Of a DNA stretch of 31,934 nt, positions 6,069-12,683 are shown piece after piece; position 1 is the first letter of the stretch, and each line of letters begins with the position of its first letter. Origin of the DNA: a virus. Below the pieces are notes generated by a model that saw nothing but the letters and a program-made list of their open reading frames with translations, had not been told where the DNA came from and made no database searches. Both the position numbers and the translations under genes were made by a program. The stretch covers positions 1-31,934 of IMG/VR virus record IMGVR_UViG_3300025138_000192; one strand, 5' to 3'.

Positions 6069-8020
6069 CTACAGACACACGCGCACAGGTAATAACGCGC
6101 AGAACATATAACCGCCCTTTAGATAAAGAGGGTACTAAGTTTGAGACTTGGGAGGATACGATTAACCGTGTTATCCACCACCAGCAATGGCTCTGGGAAC
6201 GTGCCAAAGGCGGTAATCTTAATTTTTATGAACACGCAGAGCTAGAGGAACTACGGGAGCTATTTCTCAAGCGTATTGGTTTGGTATCAGGCCGCACTCT
6301 ATGGCTTGGTGGTACTGACGTAGCGAAGCATAGAGAAGCCTCACAGTTCAACTGTAGCTTTGCTAGAGTAGAGACCATCCACAATGTAGTTGATGCCTTC
6401 TGGCTTCTCCTACAAGGTTGTGGGGTAGGCTTTGAGCCAATCACTGGTAATCTCAATGGGTTTACTAAGCCTGTACAGATCGAAGTCATACGATCAACTA
6501 GAGACACCCGTGGTTATGACCACAACAAAGAATATTACGTGGGCGATAGTTGGCGTTTAGAAGTAGGGGACAGTGCAGAGGCTTGGGCAAAGTCAGTAGG
6601 TAAACTATTGGCAATGAAAAAGCCTGTTAAAAAGGTCATCCTAGACTTCACCCAAATCAGACCAGCGGGTGAACGCTTGTCGGGTTATGGTTGGATTAGC
6701 TCTGGGGATGATACAATCTCTGTGGCCTTCAAAGCTATTGCAGAGCTACTGAACAAACGGGTTGGGCAACTCTTAACCCGCATGGATATCTTGGATGTAA
6801 TGAACTGGTTAGGTACTTGCCTGTCCAGCCGCCGTAGTGCCGAGATTGCCCTGATGCCTTATGGTTCAGCGGAATGGCATTTGTTTGCTAGGGCCAAGAA
6901 AGACCACTGGATCGATAACCCACAGAGAGCGCAGTCAAACAACTCGCTGTTGTTCTGGGACAGGCCAAGCATAGAGGAACTTGAGGACATCTTTCAGATC
7001 ATGGAAGATGCTGGGGGGTCAGAGCCAGCCTTCATTAATGCAGAGGCCGCACAGAAACGTGCGCCTTGGTTTGCTGGCGTAAATCCTTGTGCAGAGATAC
7101 TTTTAGGTAATTCAAATTTTTGTAACTTAGTAGAGTTTGACCTAAACAAAGTTAACGGTTGGTCCTTCAAAGATACCAAATATGCCTTGTGGTTATTGGC
7201 CCGTGCAAACTACCGACAGACCTGTGTGAACCTAGACGATGGCATCCTTCAAAGGTCATGGCATGAGCTTAATGAGTTCCTTAGACTTACAGGTGTGGGC
7301 TTAACAGGCATTGTGACATGGGAACACCATGAGAGCGGTCATCACCTAGAGATGTTACGACTGGCCGCACAGTCAGGCGCACACTCTATGGCTGATGAAC
7401 TAAACCTTCCAAGGTCCAAAGCAGTCACGACAATCAAACCAAGTGGGACCCTTTCAAAGATCATGTCAACCACTGAGGGGGTACATAAACCCTTGGGTAA
7501 ATACATCTTTAACAATGTGAGATTTAGCAAACATGATCCACTTGTGGAACTACTCAAAGCGGGTAATTACAGGGTTTGGACTGATCCTTATAGCGATGAT
7601 GCTGTGCTTGCTACCTTCCCTGTCTCTTATGATAATGTTCAATTTACCAATGTAGATGGTAAAGAGGTCAACATGGAGACTGCCATTGACCAGCTAGAAC
7701 GGTACAAGAAAATGGTTACCTACTACGTTGATCATAACTGTTCAGTAACAATCAGCTACTCACCTGATGAGGTGCAAAGCATCATTCACTGGCTGCGTAA
7801 TAACTGGGACAGCTATGTGGGGGTGAGCTTTATCTACCGCAACGATCCTACCAAGACAGCGGAAGACCTAGGGTATCCTTATCTTCCACAGGAAGTTGTG
7901 ACCAAGGAACAGTTTGATGAGTATTCAGCAACACTAAAACCAATCAACATCGATGCAGCCAACACCCTTGAAGAGTTTGAGGATGAAGGTTGTGCAACAG
8001 GTGCTTGTCCAATCAAATGA
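6065..8020 (+). CDS. nrdJ: Adenosylcobalamin-dependent (class II) ribonucleotide reductase, monomeric type
   Basis: This B12-dependent reductase makes deoxynucleotides from ribonucleoside triphosphates. Residues that match the Lactobacillus leichmannii enzyme as I recall it are: C97 in QFNCSF (the C119 partner), then VNPCAEI with C342 as the thiyl radical site and E344, then C353 in NFCNLVE, eleven residues after C342 as in the C408/C419 pair. The C-terminus is GCATGACPIK, whose two cysteines shuttle electrons from thioredoxin or glutaredoxin. The length of 651 aa is somewhat below the 739 aa of the reference enzyme. It is the last large gene of the nucleotide block and follows MazG with an ATGA overlap. 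Activity in the host requires cobalamin but no oxygen and no separate small subunit. The stop overlaps the next small ORF by ATGA. Confidence 0.96.
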   Translation: MTTDTRAQVITRRTYNRPLDKEGTKFETWEDTINRVIHHQQWLWERAKGGNLNFYEHAELEELRELFLKRIGLVSGRTLWLGGTDVAKHREASQFNCSFARVETIHNVVDAFWLLLQGCGVGFEPITGNLNGFTKPVQIEVIRSTRDTRGYDHNKEYYVGDSWRLEVGDSAEAWAKSVGKLLAMKKPVKKVILDFTQIRPAGERLSGYGWISSGDDTISVAFKAIAELLNKRVGQLLTRMDILDVMNWLGTCLSSRRSAEIALMPYGSAEWHLFARAKKDHWIDNPQRAQSNNSLLFWDRPSIEELEDIFQIMEDAGGSEPAFINAEAAQKRAPWFAGVNPCAEILLGNSNFCNLVEFDLNKVNGWSFKDTKYALWLLARANYRQTCVNLDDGILQRSWHELNEFLRLTGVGLTGIVTWEHHESGHHLEMLRLAAQSGAHSMADELNLPRSKAVTTIKPSGTLSKIMSTTEGVHKPLGKYIFNNVRFSKHDPLVELLKAGNYRVWTDPYSDDAVLATFPVSYDNVQFTNVDGKEVNMETAIDQLERYKKMVTYYVDHNCSVTISYSPDEVQSIIHWLRNNWDSYVGVSFIYRNDPTKTAEDLGYPYLPQEVVTKEQFDEYSATLKPINIDAANTLEEFEDEGCATGACPIK

Positions 8021-8145
8021 CAATCTTTTCTTGGTGGCTCTCAGGGGCCTTACTGGGGGTGTGCCTAGGCTTCTTAATTGGGGTCTGGGCGCATCAACAA
8101 CTTAAACCTGTTAATAAAGGACAGTATCGGATGAACGATGATTGA
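8017..8145 (+). CDS. Tiny membrane protein, 42 aa
   Basis: ATG 8017 overlaps the RNR stop as ATGA, and the frame runs 42 codons to TGA 8143-8145. Residues 4-24 (FSWWLSGALLGVCLGFLIGVW) form one strongly hydrophobic helix with glycine spacing. The tail is short and polar. I do not recognise it. It overlaps the next ORF by eight bases. The chain RNR, membrane ORF, helical ORF, gp7.3-like protein, portal is gapless, which is the main evidence that it is expressed. A membrane peptide this small could be a holin-type or superinfection factor, but that is a guess. Confidence 0.45.
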   Translation: MTIFSWWLSGALLGVCLGFLIGVWAHQQLKPVNKGQYRMNDD

Positions 8146-8311
8146 AAGCCAAAAGATTAATAATGCTTTGGTACTGAGGGATGAGTTAAAAAAGATATTT
8201 ATAGATCATATCCCTAGGGCAGAGCTTTCCGCTTTCCAGCTTGGGCAACTTGTTGGAAGTCAACTGGTCTTAGATAAGATCGACGAATTATTAGAAATAG
8301 AGAAAGAGTAA
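8138..8311 (+). CDS. Small helical hypothetical protein, 57 aa
   Basis: ATG 8138 lies inside the previous small ORF, and the frame ends with TAA at 8309-8311. The product is soluble, with probable amphipathic helices (ALVLRDELKKIF and LDKIDELLEIEKE) and no cysteines. No family is recognised. It lies just before the connector genes; in many marine T7-like phages this slot holds short conserved ORFs of unknown role. The gapless arrangement supports it as a gene. Confidence 0.45.
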   Translation: MIESQKINNALVLRDELKKIFIDHIPRAELSAFQLGQLVGSQLVLDKIDELLEIEKE

Positions 8312-8318
8312 CCTATTC

Positions 8319-8549
8319 ATGTGCATAGGAAGAAAACCCGCATACCAGCCTGTAACCCCAAAGGTTACTGCGGCACCAGCAGCGGCACCAAAAAATAATA
8401 ACCCAGAACTAGAACTAGCGTCTGTTGAAACCAACTCAGATATGAAGAAAAGGAAATCAGGCGGTAAGAGAGGTTTACGAGTAGGACTTAAACAAAATAA
8501 TGTTGGCACCTCTGGTTTAGGTCCAAAAGCTATTACAATTCCAACATAA
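8319..8549 (+). CDS. Putative T7 gp7.3-like tail assembly protein, 76 aa
   Basis: This is a low-complexity protein rich in alanine, proline and lysine. After a central VTAAPAAAPKNNNPELE it ends in KKRKSGGKRGLRV followed by a glycine-containing, hydrophobic terminus (GLGPKAITIPT). The C-terminal pattern of lysine-rich, GGK, L-x-V, then a GI-type ending resembles T7 gp7.3, a virion protein needed for tail assembly and adsorption. The position directly upstream of the portal gene is also that of gene 7.3. Similarity is short and biased in composition, so the call rests on position as much as sequence. Start ATG 8319 gives MCIGRKP, eight bases after the previous stop. Confidence 0.5.
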   Translation: MCIGRKPAYQPVTPKVTAAPAAAPKNNNPELELASVETNSDMKKRKSGGKRGLRVGLKQNNVGTSGLGPKAITIPT

Positions 8550-8560
8550 AGGGAATTTGA

Positions 8561-10105
8561 TTGGTGTATAGTGATCAGAACCAGACAGTAGCTAGTCGCT
8601 ATGCCCATCTTATGACAACAAGAGAGAGTTATCTAAGACGGGCGCGTGACGCCTCAAAATTAACAATACCATCCCTGATACCCCCAGAGGGTCACAGCGA
8701 GAGTACGGTGTATGACACACCCTACCAAGCAATAGGAGCAAGAGGTGTAAATAATTTAGCCTCAAAACTTCTCATGGCTTTACTGCCGCCTAACAGCCCC
8801 TTTTTTAGACTAACAATAGATGACTTTGACATCTTAGAGGTTGCTGGGCCAGAAGCGCGTGGACAAGTAGAAGAGGCCCTTGCCCGTATTGAAAGAACAG
8901 GGATGTCAGAGATTGAAGCTTTGGCTTTACGGGTCCCTACATTTGAACTTTTAAAACATCTCATTATTGGTGGTAATGGCTTACTGTATATGCCCAAGAA
9001 GGGTGATGTTAAGTTCTTCCGCTTAGATCGTTACGTTGTTAAGCGTGACTACATGGGTAACGTGCTTGAGATTATTACAAAAGAGAGTGTCAGTCCTATG
9101 ATGCTCCCCAAGCAAGCCCAAGAAATTATAAACAATGATGGCGATGCAGCCAAAAACATTGACCTATATACCTGTGTGAAGAGGACCGATAAAGGTTGGT
9201 ATATTCACCAAGAGGTAATGGGTGAAGTTATTGAGGGTACGACAGGTACATACCCTAAAGACAAAAATCCATTTATCCCACTACGCCTTAACCGTATTGA
9301 CGGTGAAGATTATGGGCGTGGTTATGTAGAGGAATATCTTGGTGACCTAAAGAGCTTAGAGGCTCTTACACAGGCCATCGTTGAAGGCTCTGCCGCCTCT
9401 GCAAAAGTCCTGTTCATGGTAGCACCTAACGGTACAACTAAGGCCCGTGTCTTAGCTGAAAGTCCAAACGGTGCTATTGTTCAAGGCAACGCTCAAGATG
9501 TATCAACACTACAGGTTAATAAGTTCAACGATTTCAGAGTTGCCTTAGAAACCATCAACACCATTACAGAACGTCTATCGTTCAGCTTCCTGTTGAATAG
9601 CTCAGTCCAAAGAAATGCGGAGAGGGTTACAGCGGAAGAGGTACGCTATGCAGCACAGGAATTAGAAAGTGCGCTAGGTGGTGTTTATTCAATTATGAGC
9701 CAAGAGTTCCAACTCCCCTTAGTAAAGCTACTTTTAAGTAGACTTGAGACCGCTGGTAAGATGCCAAAGATGCCTAAAGATACTGTGAAGCCACAGATTG
9801 TCACAGGTATTGAAGCCCTTGGGCGTGGACAGGACCTTAACAAACTAGCCCAGATGTTGCAGTACCTTCAGCCCCTTGGCCCAGAGGTACTACAAAAGTA
9901 CATGAACGTGGGTGATTACATTGACCGACTAGCTGCCTCATTGGGCATAGATACTGGTGGGTTAATTAAGAATGAAGAACAGATGCAGCAAGAACAGGAA
10001 GCCCAAGAACAGCAGATGATGCAACAACAAGTAATGGGTATGGCTGAGAAGGTTGCACCTCAAGTAGCAAAAGGCATGGCAGACGCCAGCCCACAACAAC
10101 AATAG
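8561..10105 (+). CDS. Head-tail connector (portal) protein, T7 gp8-like
   Basis: The portal forms the dodecameric ring at the capsid vertex through which DNA is packed and ejected. At 514 aa it is close to T7 gp8 (536). The N-terminal region RYAHLMTTRESYLRRARD, TIPSLIPPEG, YDTPYQAIGARGVNNLASKL and MALLPPNSPFFRL follows T7 gp8 almost phrase by phrase. Later AERVTAEEVRYAAQELE and LGGVYSIMSQEFQLPLV are typical of the family. The C-terminus is glutamine- and methionine-rich (from about residue 475). The start is TTG 8561, six bases after GGGA; GTG 8564 immediately follows and cannot be excluded. It heads the head-gene cluster with the scaffold 10 bases downstream. Confidence 0.96.
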   Translation: MVYSDQNQTVASRYAHLMTTRESYLRRARDASKLTIPSLIPPEGHSESTVYDTPYQAIGARGVNNLASKLLMALLPPNSPFFRLTIDDFDILEVAGPEARGQVEEALARIERTGMSEIEALALRVPTFELLKHLIIGGNGLLYMPKKGDVKFFRLDRYVVKRDYMGNVLEIITKESVSPMMLPKQAQEIINNDGDAAKNIDLYTCVKRTDKGWYIHQEVMGEVIEGTTGTYPKDKNPFIPLRLNRIDGEDYGRGYVEEYLGDLKSLEALTQAIVEGSAASAKVLFMVAPNGTTKARVLAESPNGAIVQGNAQDVSTLQVNKFNDFRVALETINTITERLSFSFLLNSSVQRNAERVTAEEVRYAAQELESALGGVYSIMSQEFQLPLVKLLLSRLETAGKMPKMPKDTVKPQIVTGIEALGRGQDLNKLAQMLQYLQPLGPEVLQKYMNVGDYIDRLAASLGIDTGGLIKNEEQMQQEQEAQEQQMMQQQVMGMAEKVAPQVAKGMADASPQQQ

Positions 10106-10115
10106 ACAGTGGTAA

Positions 10116-10871
10116 ATGGCTGAAACTTTAAACACATACCAACCCCAACCAGCGGAAAGCCAAGCTCACATTGATGAGATGGTAAAGAAAGCTGACAACC
10201 TGTCGAATACAGAAACTCAGGAGAGCCGCCCAGATTGGCTCCCTGAGAAATTCAATTCGGTAGAAGATATGGCGAAAGCCTATTCTGAATTAGAAAACAA
10301 AATGGCTACTCCCAATAGCGAACAATCTGATGAGGCTCCTGAGGCTCTTGCAGAGGCAAAAGATGCCGTAGAAGGTCTAGGCTTAGACTTTGATGCAATG
10401 ACTAATGAGTTCACAGAACAGGGTGGCTTAACAGAAGAGACATACCAAAAACTACAGGAAGCGGGTATCCCTTCAAATGTAGTAGACGCTTTCATCGACG
10501 GTCAAATGGCTGTCGCTGATAATATTAGAAATGATGCTTACGCTCTTGTTGGCGGTGAAGATAGTTACACTGGCATGATTGAGTGGGCGCAGCAAAACTT
10601 ATCGGAGCAAGCCGTTGGAGCTTATAATAACGCTATTGATGGTAGTGATCCTAATGCTGCCAAGTTAGCCATCCAAGGTCTTCATGCCCAGTACCGTATG
10701 GAAACTGGCACTGAGCCTTCCCTGATTACAGGGCAAGCAGCTAGTACATCCTCAGGGGCCTACAACTCTGTAGCTGAACTGACAGCAGCTATGGGTGACC
10801 CAAGGTATGGGCGAGACCCCGCATACCGTCAGCAAGTGCAAGATCGATTAGCACGTAGCTCGGTATTCTAA
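10116..10871 (+). CDS. Capsid assembly scaffolding protein, T7 gp9-like
   Basis: This scaffold co-assembles with the major capsid protein into the procapsid and is released during packaging. It is 251 aa (T7 gp9 about 307), very acidic and helix-forming, with the family hallmark DWLPEKFNSVEDMAKAYSELE near residues 40-60. The central part (EALAEAKDAVEGLGLDFDAMTNEF) and the late region MGDPRYGRDPAYRQQVQDRL are also typical. The C-terminus ends SSVF after a basic helix, the part that contacts capsid protein in relatives. It lies between portal and capsid, as in T7, and is followed by the only long untranslated leader inside the cluster. Confidence 0.93.
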   Translation: MAETLNTYQPQPAESQAHIDEMVKKADNLSNTETQESRPDWLPEKFNSVEDMAKAYSELENKMATPNSEQSDEAPEALAEAKDAVEGLGLDFDAMTNEFTEQGGLTEETYQKLQEAGIPSNVVDAFIDGQMAVADNIRNDAYALVGGEDSYTGMIEWAQQNLSEQAVGAYNNAIDGSDPNAAKLAIQGLHAQYRMETGTEPSLITGQAASTSSGAYNSVAELTAAMGDPRYGRDPAYRQQVQDRLARSSVF

Positions 10872-11035
10872 AGAGCGGTGAGAGTTTACACTGTAAACTT
10901 TTGCCCACACTAAAAAGCTATATACATCCCACCGAATAATCTTGGCCCTCTGCGGAGGACAACCTTGGTGAACGATGTGGTGTGACTTGCTGATTAGATT
11001 TTAAATCAACAAACACACACGAAAGTTAAAATAAA
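10872..11035 (+). promoter_or_regulatory. 164-base structured leader upstream of the capsid gene
   Basis: This is the only internal gap over 100 bases. It contains a 17-base palindrome at 10883-10899 and a compact hairpin at 10942-10962 (TTG..CCTC-TGCG-GAGG.CAA). A short palindrome GATTTTAAATC follows near 10998-11008, then an AT-rich run up to the capsid ATG. No good Shine-Dalgarno precedes that ATG, only GAAAG about 10 bases away. A GGAGGA at 10954-10959 has no real gene after it. Neither a clear host promoter nor a match to the ACTATAG phage-promoter motif is present. I expect a regulatory or RNA-processing element controlling the most abundant virion protein. Confidence 0.45.
10883..10899. 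repeat. 17-base palindrome upstream of the capsid gene (copy 2)
   Basis: AGTTTACA-C-TGTAAACT has the same arms as the site at 1639-1655. Here it is non-coding, 12 bases past the scaffold stop, and is followed by TTTT. It could be an operator for a dimeric protein or, as RNA, a small hairpin with a short U run acting as a weak attenuator. Confidence 0.55.
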
Positions 11036-12043
11036 ATGGCATTTCCTACAGACCAAACGGTCTCACGTATAGGACAACAGAACGCTACAGGTGATGTACG
11101 TTCTTTATTCCTCAAACTGTATGCTGGTGAAGTTCTCACAGCATTTGAAGAGCGCAATATCTTTATGCCTCTTCACCGCACACGCACGATCTCCAATGGA
11201 AAATCGGCTGCTTTCCCCATGACGGGAACCGCCTCGGCAAAGTACCATAGTCCTGGAGAATTGATCCAAGGCGATATCATCAAGAAAGGTGAGCGCACTG
11301 TAACCGTTGACGATCTCTTGATCTCAACTCAGTTCATTGCAAACATCGATGAAGCTATGACGCATTTTGATGTGCGTAGCATTTACTCCAAAGAAGCTGG
11401 TATGGCTCTGGCAAACACAGCAGATAAAAATGTTGCTAAGATCATTGCCCGTGCAGCCCTTATCAACGATGCTTCTGAGGCAGCAGCCGCTGGCTTGACT
11501 ACCTTTGATGGTGAAGTGTTCACTAACAATGTAACTGTGGGCAACTCTGCCGCATCAGGTAACGATTTCGTTGCCGCTATCTACGCAGCATTGGAAGAGT
11601 TCGACACCAAAGACATCACTGGTGACAAGATTTGTGTACTGCCCCCAGCGCATTACTACAAACTGTTCGGTGCTGGTCAAACGGTTGGTAGCCTTGGCTA
11701 CATGAACCGCGACATTGGTGGTACTGGTTCACAGGCAACTGCAACAGCACCAGTAATTGGTGGTATTCAGATTGTCATGTCTAACCACATGCCAACAACC
11801 GATGAAAGCACCACTAGCCTTACACCTAATCCGCTTACGTCCACACGCGCCAGCGCATATAAAGCTGACTTCTCGTCCCTCAAGGGCTTGATCTTCAGTG
11901 CTGAAGCAGCGGCTACCGTAAAGCTTATGGACCTCGGTGTAGAGAGCGAATATCAAATTGACCGCCAAGGTACTTTGATGGTTGCCAAGTACGCTATGGG
12001 ACATAATATCCTTCGCCCAGCTTGTGCAATCGCACTCGTTTAA
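11036..12043 (+). CDS. Major capsid protein, T7 gp10A-like
   Basis: This is the HK97-fold shell protein, 335 aa against 345 for T7 gp10A. Recognisable stretches include DVRSLFLKLYAGEVLTAFE at 21-39, MPLHRTRTISNGKSAAFP, KYHSPGELIQGD, the TVDDLLISTQFIANIDEAM strand and NTADKNVAKIIARAA. The central part carries the CVLPPAHYYKLF segment, and the end is MVAKYAMGHNILRPACAIALV. The gene is preceded by a long leader and followed directly by a strong terminator, giving it its own regulated unit as in T7. I found no convincing frameshift site near the stop, so a gp10B-type minor form is not supported. The lack of a good Shine-Dalgarno for such an abundant protein is odd. Confidence 0.96.
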   Translation: MAFPTDQTVSRIGQQNATGDVRSLFLKLYAGEVLTAFEERNIFMPLHRTRTISNGKSAAFPMTGTASAKYHSPGELIQGDIIKKGERTVTVDDLLISTQFIANIDEAMTHFDVRSIYSKEAGMALANTADKNVAKIIARAALINDASEAAAAGLTTFDGEVFTNNVTVGNSAASGNDFVAAIYAALEEFDTKDITGDKICVLPPAHYYKLFGAGQTVGSLGYMNRDIGGTGSQATATAPVIGGIQIVMSNHMPTTDESTTSLTPNPLTSTRASAYKADFSSLKGLIFSAEAAATVKLMDLGVESEYQIDRQGTLMVAKYAMGHNILRPACAIALV

Positions 12044-12049
12044 TTTCTC

Positions 12050-12085
12050 AAGGGGAGCCTCTTAACAGGGGTTCCCCTTTTTTTT
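12050..12085 (+). terminator. Strong intrinsic terminator after the capsid gene (T-phi-like)
   Basis: A 13-bp stem (left arm 12050-12062, right arm 12067-12079) includes two G-T pairs and closes on a TAAC loop. The right arm leads into a run of eight T (12078-12085). It begins seven bases after the capsid stop and ends 16 bases before the next start. This matches the position of the T7 terminator T-phi behind gene 10, which lowers expression of the tail genes relative to capsid. Confidence 0.93.
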
Positions 12086-12101
12086 CATTTAAGGATACAG
12101 C

Positions 12102-12680
12102 ATGACTACACCAACAACTCAGTTAGAGGCTGTCAACGTGATGATGTCCTCTATTGGTGAGGCACCTGTAAGCTCCCTAAGTTCTGGGTTGATTGACGCA
12201 GAGCTTGCTGAAACCATATTGGGTAACATTAACAGGGAGGTTCAGTCCCAAGGGTGGGATTTCAATAGAGAATACAAATATCCTCTAGTACCCAACTCCA
12301 CAACAAAAGAGATCACAGTCCCTGCAAATGCAATGCGCGTTGATGGTTCTGAAGATACAACAACAGAAATCATAACACAGCGTGGTACAAAGCTATATAA
12401 CAAGGTAGCTCATAACTACACCTTTTCAGAGGCAGTAAAAGTTAACATCACTTTCCTTTTGGGTTTTGAAGAAATCCCAGAGGTAGCAAGACGCTATATA
12501 ACTCTACGCGCTGCCCGTGTCTTTCAAGACAGAACAATAGGTGCCTCAGACCTTCACTCCTTTGGGCAACGTGATGAGCAAGAGGCTCTAATGGAACTAA
12601 GAGAGTTAGAGTCGGATCACGCAGACTTAAACATTTTTAACAACTCAGATGTGTACGCCACAATAAACAGGCGGGGTTAA
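12102..12680 (+). CDS. Tail tubular protein A, T7 gp11-like
   Basis: This protein forms the dodecameric gatekeeper ring below the portal. It is 192 aa, almost exactly the T7 gp11 length (196). TTQLEAVNVMMSSIGEAPV near the N-terminus, NREVQSQGWDFNREYKYPL and the late VARRYITLRAARVFQDRTIG are all family hallmarks. It starts at ATG 12102, ten bases after AAGGA, and is the first gene after the capsid terminator, so it is probably expressed by read-through. Tail tube B follows after three bases. Confidence 0.95.
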   Translation: MTTPTTQLEAVNVMMSSIGEAPVSSLSSGLIDAELAETILGNINREVQSQGWDFNREYKYPLVPNSTTKEITVPANAMRVDGSEDTTTEIITQRGTKLYNKVAHNYTFSEAVKVNITFLLGFEEIPEVARRYITLRAARVFQDRTIGASDLHSFGQRDEQEALMELRELESDHADLNIFNNSDVYATINRRG

Positions 12681-12683
12681 TAA

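Noticed and set aside
10965-10985. Mini-ORF after the GGAGGA in the capsid leader
   Set aside because: It would encode only six or seven residues (TTG or GTG start). A leader peptide is conceivable, but nothing such as codon bias or an adjoining attenuator supports it.
12030-12064. Possible -1 frameshift giving a capsid gp10B-like extension
   Set aside because: The bases before the stop (CGTTTAA) are not a proper heptamer slip site, and the extension would be only about eight residues before a TAA.
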